Shown: positions 12,101-22,755, numbered from the stretch's first letter. The stretch is DNA of 64,000 bases from Schistosoma mansoni (GCF_000237925.1 NC_031495.1:36834772-36898771); one strand, 5' to 3'. The notes: generated by a model not told the origin, from the letters alone. Numbers and translations: made by a program.

Positions 12101-12735
12101 ATAGTAAAACTCTGGAAGATGTAGAAACATTCACGTACCATCATTGATGAACAAAGAGGATCCAATGCACATGTAAAGGCGAGGATTGGCAAATCAAGAA
12201 CATTATTCCTACAATTGAAGAATACATGGAATCTAAAACAACTGTCTGCAAGCCAACACCAAAGTTAGAATCTTCAGTACGAACGTCAAGACAGTTCTAT
12301 TGTACGGAACTGAAACTTCGAGAACTACTACAACTATCATCAAAATAGTACAAGTATTTGCTAACACTTGTCTACACAAGATACACAATGTCCATTGACC
12401 AGATACCACCAGCAACAACCTACTCTGGGAGAGGACATACCAGCTTCCAGATGACGAGGAAATCAGGAAAAGACATTGGAAGTAGATAGTACTAACATTT
12501 CGGAAATCGTCAGACCGAATCATGAGGCAAGCACTAACTTGGATCTATGAAGGGGAACAGAAAAGAGGGATATCAAGGAATAAATTGCGTTAGGAATTGA
12601 AGGTAGACATCAAAAGGATGAATAGCATATGGGAAAAAGTACAAAATGTCTCAGAGAACATAGTTCAATGGAGAATGCTAGTGAGCGGCCTATGCTCCTT
12701 CACGTGAGGTAATGGGGATAAGTAAGAAAGTTGAA
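9131..12735 (+). mobile_element. Decayed RTE-like non-LTR retrotransposon (family 1), near full length
   Basis: Leader 9131-9296, ATG at 9297, then an apurinic endonuclease-like domain: INIDTWNIRTIW and ISETHLTKTG near 9370-9500, MMGDLN near 10255, and SPDHTTENQI near 10445. Reverse transcriptase follows (about 11200-12000), with PTIVEIRMAIRQIKSEKAA and the Cys/His-bearing C-terminal part to 12720. It ends with a GTAA-type tail. It is dead: TAG at 9669 ends the first open frame, several frameshifts follow, the endonuclease SDHH motif reads SVHHK, and the RT catalytic box is SSDD instead of F/YADD. It is interrupted at 9707-10157 by an LTR-like block. At least five other pieces of the same family lie in the window (24, 36.7, 53.9, 55.4, 56.2 and 61.7 kb). 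Confidence 0.88.
9707..10157 (+). mobile_element. LTR-like insertion inside the RTE-like element
   Basis: The RTE-like reading breaks after 9706 and resumes near 10158 (CCCACCAATGATATC continues the endonuclease domain). The inserted ~450 bp begins TGTAGTGGTTGG and is collinear with 16216-16700, which begins TGTAGTGTTGG. Shared blocks include CGTATTTGACTTATTTAAT, and AATAAA-like and T-rich stretches. The start, size and repetition fit a solo LTR. No clear target duplication was found. Confidence 0.6.
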
Positions 12736-13660
12736 CTACAAAATATTTGGTTCAGGAGTTGGAATACCTTGAATAATTGAGATTCGGCATTGAAAATCCA
12801 TCCTAAGTTTTCTATTATATATTAGGCCAGTATATTTGAAAACTAAAGAGAAATTCTCCCCAACAGTAAGACCTAGTCTTTTATTTGTGCAGCATTAAAG
12901 ACTTTATTATACGGTTAATTAGAAAGTAGATTTGCTGCAATGGTGAACTGATATTACAAGCCAGTTATTGCATACCTTCAAGTGATATCGTACTCTTTGT
13001 TGAATGCACTATATGTTCGTACTTTATCAGAGCATTGATAATCCTTAATTAACATACCTTAGTTATTCACCATAAAATAACTTAGCCGCTACAACTGCAA
13101 TGGATTTTGTGATGAGAACTAAGCAAGCTTTTATTTAATCAGAATTGGAAACTTTTATACGTTTACTTAAATGTCCATATCATTTAATCTAGGTTTTAAA
13201 AATAAGGTCTAAAACCATGACAACTAAAAATGTGCACGGTTTTTTGAACTATACTGAAATACAAAACAATAAAAGGAAGTTATATTTTGATAAATAAAAA
13301 CAGAAAGTTTGTTTAGATTTACCATTTATTATGCGATTGGTTAGCATATGTAGTGCTACAAGATATACCTTTCCAAGATATTTTTTCTTTATTATATGTA
13401 GATTTTAAAAAAAAACACACCAATATTTGATCATGGTTAAACTTTTCAATGTAACAAACTTACTGGGTTCACAAATCTGTTACCAATATAAGTAATCAAC
13501 AAAATCAATAACTTTCATGTAAATTTTTTTATTAGAAAATCCAATCGTTTATTATTCAAAGACTAAAATAAACAATTATTAAACAGTTAAAAGCGTGAGT
13601 CAATTGAAGCTAGCTTCAATTGATATCCATTTCTATTCATGATAACTTTTATTAATTTTA
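12736..13660. other. AT-rich non-coding stretch
   Basis: Nothing recognised. A short inverted pair AGCTAGCTTCAATTGA lies at the right end next to the SINE. Confidence 0.6.
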
Positions 13661-14056
13661 TATAGTTGAAATCATGAGTTGATTGAAGCTAGACCACCAT
13701 GGAAAACCTGGAAGCACTGGACGACCGGTTCATCCTATTGTGGGACTCCTCAGCAGTGCGCATCCACGATTCCGCCTCGTCAGATTCGAATCCAGGACCT
13801 ATCAGTCCCACGCGCGAGCGCTCAACTACTAAACCACTGAGCCGACATCCAACGGTGTTAATGCCTAACTTCAACCAATCCACGAAATTGAGCAACTGTT
13901 CACCATTGTCTTCAGTGAGTTGATATCTCACAACAGACCCGGTTGAGCTCCCCTGATACTGCTTCTCACTAGAACTCCAGGAAATATCTGTTGAAGCCAG
14001 TCACTAGTGAGCATATAATCATTATTAGAAGAGTGTTTGTGGAGATTTTATTAATG
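13661..14056 (-). mobile_element. tRNA-derived SINE, family B (most complete copy)
   Basis: Minus-strand order: 5' block with TCTCCACAAACAC near 14035, GTTCTAGTGAGAAGC near 13975, a tRNA-like domain near 13765-13850 (A-box-like GTGGTTTAGTAGTTGAG, B-box GGATTCGAATC), a hammerhead motif, then the 3' end with GGTTTTCCATGGTGGTC and TCATGATTTCAACTATATAA. TTTTATTAAT occurs at both edges (13647-13656 and 14046-14055), but it resembles the element's own termini, so its status as a target duplication is uncertain. Confidence 0.8.
13708..13762 (-). ncRNA. Hammerhead motif, family B, probably impaired
   Basis: Minus strand: CTGAGGAG core (13746-13753), helix I GCACTG/CAGTGC with six perfect pairs (13754-13759 with 13714-13719), helix II GUCC/GGAU, GAA, and triplet GUC. 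The base after GAA is C instead of A, so the conserved first pair of helix III is lost. Confidence 0.65.
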
Positions 14057-14806
14057 TTATTGGAATGAACTTTCTGATTACTAACTATCAGGTATTGATA
14101 AGATCTGGTTCACTGAACAGTATACTAAAATAGAGAAATATCAAAAATGATCTTTATAAAACTCATTTATTAATTCACTTTTCTACTTGATAAGTATCTC
14201 ACTAATACTTATGATTTTGGTATTTTATAATAGTTTATATTTAAGAAGGCTGAAACGCATCTTCTGAATTCCTTTCCTAGTCACCATTCAAAACAAAGAA
14301 AAAATAATAATTCATTAAAGTCCTGATAAAACAGCTCGTCCTAGACTGATTAGTTAACTATAGATTAAATCTTATTAATCTTTTTTTCTGAATACTTTAT
14401 AGTAACTGTGCTTTTGACCTCAAATTTTTTCTCTACCTCTCCTTATATTTAAAAAAATTAGATTCAAGTGCTTCAGTATAGGTTACATTAATCTGTCAGT
14501 TATTGCGGAAAATTCACAAATTACCCTACCAAATTTCAATCAATAATAGATAAAATACGGCAAATTCACCTCGAATGAATTTAAAACGAAAGGCTATAAT
14601 AAGAACTTAAAAGAAATTGACAATCATTGTTTAAGTGAACAGAAATAAATTACTTCAGAATGGAATGAAATGTTTTTTCCAGATAAAAGAAAGGGAGTAT
14701 TTTTCAACTGATAGGGGAAAAAACTGTTTGTATACAATGAGTTTTATCTATTGAAAAGTACTAATCAGTATAAGCAATCAGTTGAAATTTATTGGAATAT
14801 ATGAAT
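14057..14806. other. AT-rich non-coding stretch
   Basis: Nothing recognised. Confidence 0.6.
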
Positions 14807-14817
14807 AATTGTATAGA

Positions 14818-15079
14818 TTGTAAGCAAAGATGGATAGTGGCTAGCAGTGGAATTCATGACGCACGTTCCGTCCTATTTGGGACTCGTCAGCTGGATGTAC
14901 CTGCATCTCAGAGTTGATGTTCACTCTGGGACTCGAACCCAGTACCTTTCGCTTCAAACGCCATCGCGTTATTCACCTAGCTACTGAGTCCTGATAGCCA
15001 CTTGCTTGTGAAATGGGGTGAAGTTTAGATTCTTTTAGTATTGTTTGTTTGAGAAGATTCAAACAAACAATACTAAGTG
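14818..15079 (-). mobile_element. Sm-alpha-type SINE with target duplication (copy A1)
   Basis: Flanked by the perfect 11-bp duplication AATTGTATAGA (14807-14817 and 15080-15090). On the minus strand it holds Pol III A box (TAGCTAGGTG, 14974-14983) and B box (GGTTCGAGTCCC, 14928-14939), then a hammerhead motif and the 3' end CCATCTTTGCTTA. The 5' end (15040-15079) is a small inverted repeat: AGTATTGTTTGTTTGA faces TTCAAACAAACAATACT. Confidence 0.88.
14850..14900 (-). ncRNA. Hammerhead motif in A1, core-mutated
   Basis: Minus strand: CTGACGAG at 14883-14890 and a helix II GUCC/GGAC, but the following GAAA reads GGAA (invariant A13 changed to G), and helix I on the 3' side is damaged. Expected to be inactive. 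Confidence 0.7.
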
Positions 15080-15090
15080 AATTGTATAGA

Positions 15091-15550
15091 CTACACAAAA
15101 ACTAAATATTATCTATGATGAATAGCTTTCCGTCAGTTGAATAGTCTAATATATGACTGTTTAGAGTTAGAAAAAATAACCGTAGGTAACAGTTTTCAGT
15201 TGTTGTTGTAGTAATTAATTAATAATTTAATTATCCGTTCATAATCAAAGTGAAAGACTTTAAATATCTACTAGATTGCAATAAGTAAATCAGATTTAAG
15301 TCAATATTCGTGGTGAATTAGTTATCCTTCAACTGATCGTATCTATAGAATACTCATTAAATGGTCATTCCTTAATTGCAAGTAAATTAGTTCAGATGAA
15401 CAAATTTCTTAAATTCGTACCCATTGATTTCTTCAGATAACTTCGGGTTTTTAAAAAAGGACAATGATATGTATCAGGAAAGTTCAGTTCACATCGTCAT
15501 AGCAAGCAATACAATAAAACTATCGAAAATTGTTGATTTTAAACATTATG
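15091..15550. other. AT-rich non-coding stretch
   Basis: Nothing recognised. Confidence 0.6.
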
Positions 15551-15770
15551 GTCAACAAATATCCATCTTTGCTTATAATGCTTGTGAATTAGGACTATAT
15601 CGAGGCAATACGCACAGTATACACATATTCTCAATAAGAGACTGACCAATTGCAGTCCTAAACATTAATGAAAAGATTCAAACAAACAATACTAAGTGAA
15701 TTTAAACTTCACCCCATTGCACAAGCAAGTGGTTATCAGGACTCAGTAGCTGAGTGGATAACGCGACGGC

Positions 15771-15852
15771 TTTTGATGGTGTTTTGTTCTCTGAGCTGGA
15801 TGGTTTCTTCGTGGAGCTTTTATCGTCCTTCTGAACGACATCATCAGCACAA
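15771..15852 (-). mobile_element. 82-bp mini-element M1, nested between SINE A and B boxes
   Basis: It interrupts the SINE and is bracketed by ACGCGACGGC (15761-15770) and ACGCGATGGC (15853-15862), a 10-bp duplication with one mismatch. Related copies lie at 24661-24734 and, as a facing pair, at 19917-20289. The minus strand reads TGCTGATGATGTCG, then a hairpin, then AGCTCCACGA, a hammerhead-like core, though here the G of GAAA has become A. Its 3' end on that strand is CACCATCAAAA. Origin from a Penelope-like element is a guess. Confidence 0.7.
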
Positions 15853-15919
15853 ACGCGATGGCGTTCGAAGCGAAAGGTACTGAGTTCGAGTCCCAGAGTG
15901 AACATCAACTTTGAGATGC

Positions 15920-15975
15920 AGGTTCATCCAGCTGACGAGTGCCAAATAGGACGAAACGTGTGTCCTGGAATCCAT
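15920..15975 (+). ncRNA. Hammerhead motif in A2, helix II mismatch
   Basis: CTGACGAG (15932-15939), GAAA (15953-15956), triplet GUC with cleavage after 15964, helix I with five adjacent pairs (15927-15931 with 15965-15969). The third pair of helix II is G-G. The core is otherwise intact. Confidence 0.75.
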
Positions 15976-16215
15976 TACTAACCACTATCCATCTTTGCTT
16001 ATAATGATTGTCAACAAATGTTTATTTTTAACAGTGCTAATTATTCTTTCATAATTAAACTGAAGAAAAATTACCTTCTAAAAATTCAAACTCATAATAA
16101 AATTGATACACATTCCATTCAACTTTCACTATTATAAAAGACAAGACTGAAAAATCAATGATTACTTTTGCAACTTTATTTTCACTTTTGTTCAATCATT
16201 TATTATGTGAAATAT

Positions 16216-16700
16216 TGTAGTGTTGGTTGATTATGTTAAGCCTGTATACCATATTATAGCTTCAGGAAAAGCCAACTTACCTATCCATCATGAGTCACGT
16301 TTTCACCTTGTTAATTATTCACTTATTAACCCTGACTACTTTTTATATGAACGTATGTGTGTGTACACTTCTTATCCTATTCATCACATGTCTGTAATTT
16401 ATTTTTATCTGACTATAAATATTGATTAACGCTTGATTAAAGCGAGTTGGCTTACCCGCCATCTCCAATGCGTGTCATTTTCGCTTCGCTCTCTCCTATT
16501 CGCTTCATCACTCTAATTTCCTGTCCAGATCATTGAGTGTACAAAATATATGTATTCAAAATCCGTTCTCGTATTTGACTTATTTAATTCCGTCATTCAT
16601 CAACTCGGATTAAGTCATGTATTACATACGATGATAGACAGGATGTATATTTTAACAACAATCATTCATATGATCTAATTGAAGTCAGATCCTAACTCAT
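16216..16700 (+). mobile_element. LTR-like repeat related to the one at 9.7 kb
   Basis: Collinear with 9707-10157 over its length, from TGTAGTGTTGG to the GTCAGAT block near 16684, with many substitutions. No internal coding region adjoins it, so it is a solo remnant. The right boundary is approximate. Confidence 0.55.
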
Positions 16701-17205
16701 CGCAAAAATGGTCAGCCGCGTTTGAAACACTCACCATCTGCCTACAAAAATATTATAATATTATCATTGATAATTCATTCTCCTATAATTCTCTAATGTA
16801 TTTTCTGACTTGACCAGTGGCTCTGTCTTTCAATAGCCAATTATTCTGGAGCTCAGTTATTAGTTGTTTGAGTAAATTATTTGTTCTTCCATCGTAATTA
16901 TTACAGTATTTTTATCAAATCGCTAGTTTATCTTTTTAAAAAAACAAATTACATATTCAGTAACAGAACAAAGGTTTTTAAGATATTTTGGTTTCTGTCA
17001 TAAGTTATCAATGAACCACAGCCGTATTTCACTATTAAAAGAGAAAATATAGTCATTTGTTTAAACTTATATCAATGATATGTGCATAGTATCTATCCAC
17101 TGATAATGTAGTAAAAAAAGGCGCTATGGTAAACTAGTAACGATACCACTATATGTTACAGAGCAGTTACATTTTCAATACGTTAATGATTAACAACCAT
17201 TTGAA
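16701..17205. other. AT-rich non-coding stretch
   Basis: Nothing recognised. Confidence 0.6.
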
Positions 17206-17490
17206 TAGTTAGTCAGTCAGCTACAACGTAGGACCAGGTAAATATATGCATCTGTCCAAGTTGACATACCTTGTTAGCATAACAAGATGAACACCGGATT
17301 CATAGAACTAGTTAGTTTAGTGGTGGTAATATATAAAAGAAAGGTTGTACATAAGGATATAGTATGGGAAGGAAGACAGATATGAAGCAATTTTAATCTC
17401 AAGGTTTAAGGGAAGATAAAGAGTGTATACACCTGCGCCATTGTGATCGATTCTGAGCCACGTCACCTAGGGTCTCCAACCATTGGTTAC
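17206..17490 (-). mobile_element. 3' end of RTE-like family 2
   Basis: The minus strand encodes QWLETLGDVAQNRSQWRRC followed by the stop and the untranslated tail. The same end is found at 37157-38160 (minus) and 23226-23690 (plus). Heavily 5'-truncated. Confidence 0.75.
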
Positions 17491-18935
17491 AATAGTCAAT
17501 AAATTTCAATACTATTTTAACATTCATTGAGCACTGGTATTTTTCAATATTGAAAAAGCATGACCACTTCCAAATGATCTGATTGTTTGTTTTTTTCACA
17601 ATTAAATTATCATAAATACTAGTCACGTAAACAGTTATTTATTCACTTTTTTTTAAAGAGATTCTAATCAAGCTCCATGCTGTACTTTATTCGATATCAT
17701 GATAATACGTTCATTGTATTAAAGCTTAGTGAGAAATTGATACCATTGCAATATTGAAAATTCTGGTTACAAATAAATCGATAATCTTTTTAATATATTG
17801 TTTATACCATCAGGCGACTTGTCCGATTACATCGAAATTATAAGTTGAAAAGACTTGCTGGAATTGAACATAATCAGCTGGCATGGTGTATTGTTAATTC
17901 AAGTCACATGTTTTTATTATAGGCGTGATTACTATTATTGTACGACAAAGCAAATTTATTTTTAGTAATGATTTGTGAGAGTATCGCCACCTTGTACTGG
18001 AGTCTAAATAGTTTTACTGTTTCACCAGGCAATTTTTTCCGAGCTTCTTCACTGAAATAATTAAAATCAATACTATGAAAGAATAAATTAGGTTCAAGAA
18101 TAAAACTACATTAAAGACTTGTCCGATTGTATTTAGATGTTTATTTTTTGTTTGATAAGGTCAGATGTTTAATGTGAAAGTCATTTACAATCTGAGATAT
18201 GTAAGAGTATACATTTGCGAGTATCTGTATCCTACTATTTTTAGAAATTTAATAAAATATGATACCACTGTATACGATCAAAGACACATTAGTAATTTTT
18301 ACTTGGCATAAACCTAACAGTATATATGAGTGAAATAATCTAGTCTATCTATGTGTGGATTCAGATTAGTTACATAGTTAACTATGACGTTAAGTAAAAA
18401 ACAGAAATAAATCTAAACATAATAATTAACTGATAGAGAGTCTACTTTTGTTGGAATCAAGTTTCAGATGGTATAAACTGAGTGGATGTTAAGGTTCATG
18501 TTAGTCAACAGTTACCATAGTATAGCTAGCTATATTCTACTGTTACTTATCGTATATTCATTAAAAAACATCTATCACTTTGCTATCTCATAATAAAAGT
18601 CTAATTTATTCAAACAACAATACAAAAAGATATCACTAAATTTTCGGATACTTTTCACATATTCATGAAAACCACTTGAGAATCAGTAATTAAGTTTGCA
18701 TATTCTGGAAAAGTTCTTTTTACTTCAGTCGATCTGATTTATTTGTTTTCCCAAGCATAGTAAAGTTATGTAAGTTCAATATCATTTACGGTGAATCAAG
18801 TCAATTAGAACCTATATCAGTTGAGATGAGCGTTACTCAGAAAGGAAAAATGACATTTGAAGCATAATGATATGAATTCATCATATTTTGTAGATTTTGT
18901 TTAAGTAATCAACAAAAATGACTCATTTACCTGAT
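17491..18935. other. AT-rich non-coding stretch
   Basis: Nothing recognised on either strand. Confidence 0.6.
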
Positions 18936-19105
18936 ATATATATAGTTGAGATCATGAGTCAATTGAATCTAGACCACCATGGAAAACCTGGAAGCCCTGG
19001 ACGGTCGTTTCGTTCTATTGTGGGACTCAGCAGTGCGCATCCACGACCCCGCCTCATGATCTCAACTATTAAAATTACTATAATATCCACAAAAACCACA
19101 AAATA
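18936..19105 (-). mobile_element. SINE family B, internally deleted copy
   Basis: Minus strand: hammerhead region and 3' end as in the copy at 13.7 kb, but the tRNA-like domain is missing. The hammerhead core lost three bases (CTGAGTCCC where others have CTGAGGAGTCCC), so the ribozyme is broken. The right side carries ATGATCTCAACTATTAAAAT joined to TCCACAAAAACC, the recurrent tail-to-head junction. Confidence 0.7.
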
Positions 19106-19310
19106 CGTCTTCAGAATTGAGTAAAATACAAAGTGAATGTCAATGATATTTCTAAAGAGTAAAATAATCAAAGAAATAATGTATTTATTAACTGTTGGCT
19201 GATTTGATAAAAGGAATAGTATTAAAAACATTTGATTTTTCAGGTGAAAAATGTAATCAACTAAAGTAACATCGTTAGAAGGGGGTTTTTTGGAGATTTT
19301 CATAAATTCA

Positions 19311-19563
19311 AGTATATAAAATTACTAAAATCTCCACAAAACCTCCTTCTAATAATGATCATATGCTCACTAGTGACTGGCTCCATGAGGTATTTCCTGG
19401 AGTTCTAGTGAGAAGCAGTAACCAGTGAAGTTCAACCAGGTCTGTTGTGAGATATCAAGTCACTGAAGACATTGGTGAAATGGTTGCTCAATTCGGTGGA
19501 TTGGTTGAAATTAGACATCAACACCACTAGTCGCCGGCCCAGTGGTCTATCGGTTAAGTGCTC
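19311..19563 (+). mobile_element. SINE family B, 5' part only
   Basis: Plus strand: starts AAAATTACTAAAATCTCCAC, passes CTGGAGTTCTAGTGAGAAGC and reaches the tRNA-like head CGCCGGCCCAGTGGTCTATC, then stops at a (CAT)n tract. No hammerhead is present. Confidence 0.75.
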
Positions 19564-19903
19564 TCATCATCATCATCAAATATCTAAAAATTTCATATTT
19601 TTTCATCCCACTAATAAATCGATTTATTAAACTACAGGGCAATTTATTTTAATTTTCAGTGTATTGTTACTGAACGTACTACATCAATATTCATCGTATG
19701 GCAATCAAATTATTTCTGAGAGTTATTCATAAGGTTTATTAACTGTTAATGAATAAACAGCTTAGAGTATAATCATCGTCTGTTTCTATGTATACTGTTT
19801 ATCCTCTCCCAAAAAAATAAATTTCTCACCCTTTCAAGTGTCAAAGTCCTAATTACAATCCTGATTTAATTTTAGTTATTGTGTGGAATAACAAATAATT
19901 CGA
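19564..19903. other. AT-rich non-coding stretch
   Basis: Nothing recognised. A (CAT)n run sits at the left edge. Confidence 0.6.
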
Positions 19904-19946
19904 ACTATGTCCCTGATTTTGATGGAGTTTTGTTCTCTGAGCTGGA

Positions 19947-20146
19947 NNNNNNNNNNNNNNNNNNNNNNNNNNNNNNNNNNNNNNNNNNNNNNNNNNNNNN
20001 NNNNNNNNNNNNNNNNNNNNNNNNNNNNNNNNNNNNNNNNNNNNNNNNNNNNNNNNNNNNNNNNNNNNNNNNNNNNNNNNNNNNNNNNNNNNNNNNNNNN
20101 NNNNNNNNNNNNNNNNNNNNNNNNNNNNNNNNNNNNNNNNNNNNNN
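19947..20146. other. Assembly gap (200 N)
   Basis: Placeholder gap inside an inverted repeat, a structure that commonly defeats assembly. Confidence 0.95.
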
Positions 20147-20170
20147 AAAACACTTCACTTCTACCCGAAG

Positions 20171-20215
20171 TTTGTGCTGATGATGTCGTCCAGAAGGACG
20201 ATGAAAGCTCCATGA
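20171..20215 (+). ncRNA. Hammerhead-like core in the mini-element
   Basis: Plus strand: CTGATGA (20177-20183), one extra U, a 7-bp hairpin GTCGTCC/GGACGAT with AGAA loop, GAA, then AGCTC, giving a CUC cleavage triplet if helix III is minimal. Helix I could form between TTGTG (20172-20176) and CATGA (20211-20215). The extra U after the core and the very short helix III are unlike textbook hammerheads, so activity is uncertain. Hammerheads with minimal helix III are known from Penelope-like elements. Confidence 0.45.
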
Positions 20216-20302
20216 CCAAACCATCCAGCTCAGAGAACAAAACTCCATCAAAACCATCCACCTAAGCTACAAATCTTCTCCACCATCTCACTATGTCCCT
20301 GA

Positions 20303-20783
20303 ATTTAATTTCTCTATTCAATTAAAAATGTAACAAACAAATAAAGAAAACTATCATCCTAGTAATAATAGTCAAAATTGTCCGGGATTATAAGTATCTT
20401 AAAGATATAGAGAAATTCGTTTTCATTTCTTGATAAATCCAAATTCTTATACCTTACTATACATCTTCTATTTTTAACCAACTTCTTATCTCCTTATCTC
20501 TGCTTACACTTATCACATTACTTCAGGCTAGATTTAGAATAGTCATTATATGTGAAAAATTATATTTGAAATAGTCTCAGCGATTGAAATTTAAATGATT
20601 ACAACATTTCGTCCAGCTAGCTTGTCTAGAATTTTTCACATATAATGACTTCTCTATGCTCGGCGCCCAATTTTTGTCAAGCTATTCGTTCTAACCTTGA
20701 CAAATATTCGTATAAGTTTAGAATATTTATGCATTTTATTATGCTATTTCGATGGAAAATTCAAATGATTCTATTTTATAATC
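20303..20783. other. AT-rich non-coding stretch
   Basis: Nothing recognised apart from a short inverted pair around ATTTTTCACATATAATGAC (20550 and 20633). Confidence 0.6.
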
Positions 20784-20795
20784 CAGTTATGAAGA

Positions 20796-21001
20796 TAGGC
20801 AAAGATGGGTAGTGGCTAGCAGTGGAATCCAGGACGCGCGTTTCGTCCTTTTTGGGACTCGTCAGCTTACCATGCTTGTGAATTAAGGCTATATCGAGGC
20901 AATACGCACAGTATGCACATATGCCAATTAGAGATTGACCAGTTGCAGTCCTAAAAAAAACATCAATGGGGAGATCCAAACAAACAATACTAAGTAAATT
21001 T
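20796..21001 (-). mobile_element. Sm-alpha-type SINE with inverted 5' part (copy A3)
   Basis: Flanked by CAGTTATGAAGA (20784-20795) and CAGTTATAAAGA (21002-21013), a 12-bp duplication with one mismatch. The left part is the ribozyme and 3' end on the minus strand. The right part (from about 20868) is an upstream segment of the same element on the plus strand. The switch falls at a shared GCT, as expected for a snap-back or twin-primed insertion. Confidence 0.82.
20826..20869 (-). ncRNA. Hammerhead core in A3, helix I strand lost
   Basis: Minus strand core CTGACGAG, helix II GUCC/GGAC, GAAA, helix III ACG/CGU and GUC are all intact, but the 5' strand of helix I was replaced at the inversion point, so helix I cannot form. 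Confidence 0.7.
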
Positions 21002-21013
21002 CAGTTATAAAGA

Positions 21014-21690
21014 AGTTGGATATTTATGGATTGTCAAATGGAAACATTGGACATATTTCATCATTCTCATTAGCTATCAATAAATAAATATCTCTATATA
21101 ATTGACTAATTAAGGACACATTTAGCAGACAAATGTATGAAATTCTCTACAGTCTCATGCAATCCTATAAAATTTATCCAAACAACCAATTAGTTTTGAC
21201 TAAGTTTTTTTTTTAATATTAAGTGTCCAAAAAAACGTAACCTCTATCACAATAAATGATGCACCAATTCAAAATCAGGATATCAATTTAGCTCTGTCCA
21301 ATTATATGGTCTGTTACAAAAAAAGAAAAGTCTTCAAACCAGAATAGCTCAAATTGTAGTTCAAGCTAATTGTATGATGTAACTTTTACTTAACAACATC
21401 CCAAGTCTCCAAAATTGTTTTGAATTTCAGAAAGAAAAAATCCACTTTTCATGTTCAATTTTAAAATTATACATAAACTAACAAGCAATTAGAAATACGT
21501 AACTAATAATCAGTTACATGTTTGTTGGATCTAACTTGGATTTTAAAAAAGAACATTGAATAATTCAATAGAACTTGTTCATCATTTTGTCTCATATTCA
21601 CTTTCGACTTCGTAACATGTACACACACCAAATAGAGTATAATTAAACATTACACTTGAACAAGCACATATTTTCTTATCATCTACAGAA
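21014..21690. promoter_or_regulatory. Upstream region of the GPCR gene with splice acceptor
   Basis: No other gene seen. The last bases before the start codon are TTTTCTTATCATCTACAG followed by AA and ATG: a strong 3' splice site whose AG (21687-21688) lies two bases before the ATG. It can be the end of a 5' UTR intron or a spliced-leader acceptor. Confidence 0.55.
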
Positions 21691-22755
21691 ATGTTTGGTG
21701 ATAATAGTGTAATACCATCGGTTTATTATATTTTTGCCAGTATAGCTGATATTAGTGGAGTATTATTCAATATATTTACATTGATCTTTATATCATTTAC
21801 AAATTTAGGTTCAAAATCTTCTACCATCCTATTTTGTACACAATGTGGTTTCGATGGATTAGCTTGTTTTTTTGCAATCATTACATTATTTACAAGTGTG
21901 GATATTGGCAATTATAATGATTGGTTTGCTGTATTTTTATGTCGTATATGGATTTCTGAATATTGGACCAAATTAATTGAATTGTTGAATGTATCCAATT
22001 TAATGTGGATAAGTATTGATCGATTCTGTGCTGTTTATCTACAAATAAAATATAAAGCTTTTCAAAAATATGAACTTTTCATATGTTATACATTTATATT
22101 ATGTAATGCAATTTTAACTCCTATACCATTTATATTTACAGTGAAACATGACAATGATACTTGTAATATCACTGATTTAGCCTATGATTCACAGTTTGCA
22201 AACTTTCTTGTTTTCAATTGGTTTGTATTTGCTTATATAATCCCTTCAGTAGTAATGATTACTTGTTATTCTCGAGTATACTGCATTATCAAACATTCGG
22301 TAGTACAATCTCAAGCTAATAATTCTTCATCATTTACAACTGAATGTAGTACGCAGATTGGGAATACTTCAACATTTTCACAACTCCAAACATCAACCCA
22401 TAAATCAGCATCAAAACCATCTTCATCTCTGAGACAGGTTCAATCCGTTCTACTAAGTATAACATTGATGTGTAGTTTATTTGTTTTAAGTCATTCATAC
22501 TATCATATTTATTCATTATTAAGTTTGTTTGGTGCAATAGAATACCAAGCTATATCATTACAAAGACGTTTATCAGTATTTTTCACTGTTATTAACAGTT
22601 CTTTAAATCCAATTATTTTATTATTGTCAAGTCAAAAATTAAGAAGAAGATTAAATAAATTCTTTCGTAAATTTTGTTTTAAAATGAAGTTTTCAAAGAA
22701 TTCTAATACAGTAATAAGTACAATAGATAGTAATACAAAAACTTCTGGAGACTAA
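21691..22755 (+). CDS. Rhodopsin-like G protein-coupled receptor, orphan
   Basis: A 354-residue protein with seven hydrophobic helices at about 10-37, 44-70, 84-111, 127-151, 168-200, 249-281 and 290-315, so a plasma-membrane receptor. Family marks: D55 in helix 2, C84 at the top of helix 3 and C158 in loop 2 (likely disulfide), D110-R111-F112 in place of DRY, P185 in helix 5, and NSSLNP (302-307) in helix 7. Departures: no Trp in helix 4, no CWxP in helix 6 (it reads LSHSYYHI), and NPIIL instead of NPxxY. Two N-glycosylation sites sit in loop 2 (NDT, NIT); loop 3 (201-248) is Ser/Thr-rich. The coding region is intact and intronless. These traits suggest the flatworm-specific orphan group PROF1; the ligand is unknown. 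Start: first ATG after the acceptor. Confidence 0.93.
   Translation: MFGDNSVIPSVYYIFASIADISGVLFNIFTLIFISFTNLGSKSSTILFCTQCGFDGLACFFAIITLFTSVDIGNYNDWFAVFLCRIWISEYWTKLIELLNVSNLMWISIDRFCAVYLQIKYKAFQKYELFICYTFILCNAILTPIPFIFTVKHDNDTCNITDLAYDSQFANFLVFNWFVFAYIIPSVVMITCYSRVYCIIKHSVVQSQANNSSSFTTECSTQIGNTSTFSQLQTSTHKSASKPSSSLRQVQSVLLSITLMCSLFVLSHSYYHIYSLLSLFGAIEYQAISLQRRLSVFFTVINSSLNPIILLLSSQKLRRRLNKFFRKFCFKMKFSKNSNTVISTIDSNTKTSGD

Larger units (their letters stand above)
15561..16009 (+). mobile_element. Sm-alpha-type SINE with target duplication and nested insertion (copy A2)
   Basis: Flanked by the perfect 10-bp duplication GTCAACAAAT (15551-15560 and 16010-16019). The insert begins and ends with the same 20-bp block (15561-15580 and 15987-16006), so it is slightly longer than one monomer, as if copied from a tandem template. 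Inside are A box TAGCTGAGTGG (15747-15757), B box GAGTTCGAGTCCC (15882-15894), and a hammerhead near the 3' end. An 82-bp mini-element sits between the two boxes. Confidence 0.88.
19917..20289. mobile_element. Duplex insertion of mini-element M3 around an assembly gap
   Basis: Bracketed by the perfect 13-bp duplication ACTATGTCCCTGA (19904-19916 and 20290-20302). The left end (19917-19946) is the mini-element in antisense and the right side (20147-20270) the mini-element in sense, so two copies face each other across the gap. The right copy extends upstream of the hammerhead-like core with CACTTCTACCCGAAG, so the parent element is longer than 82 bp. Confidence 0.7.
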
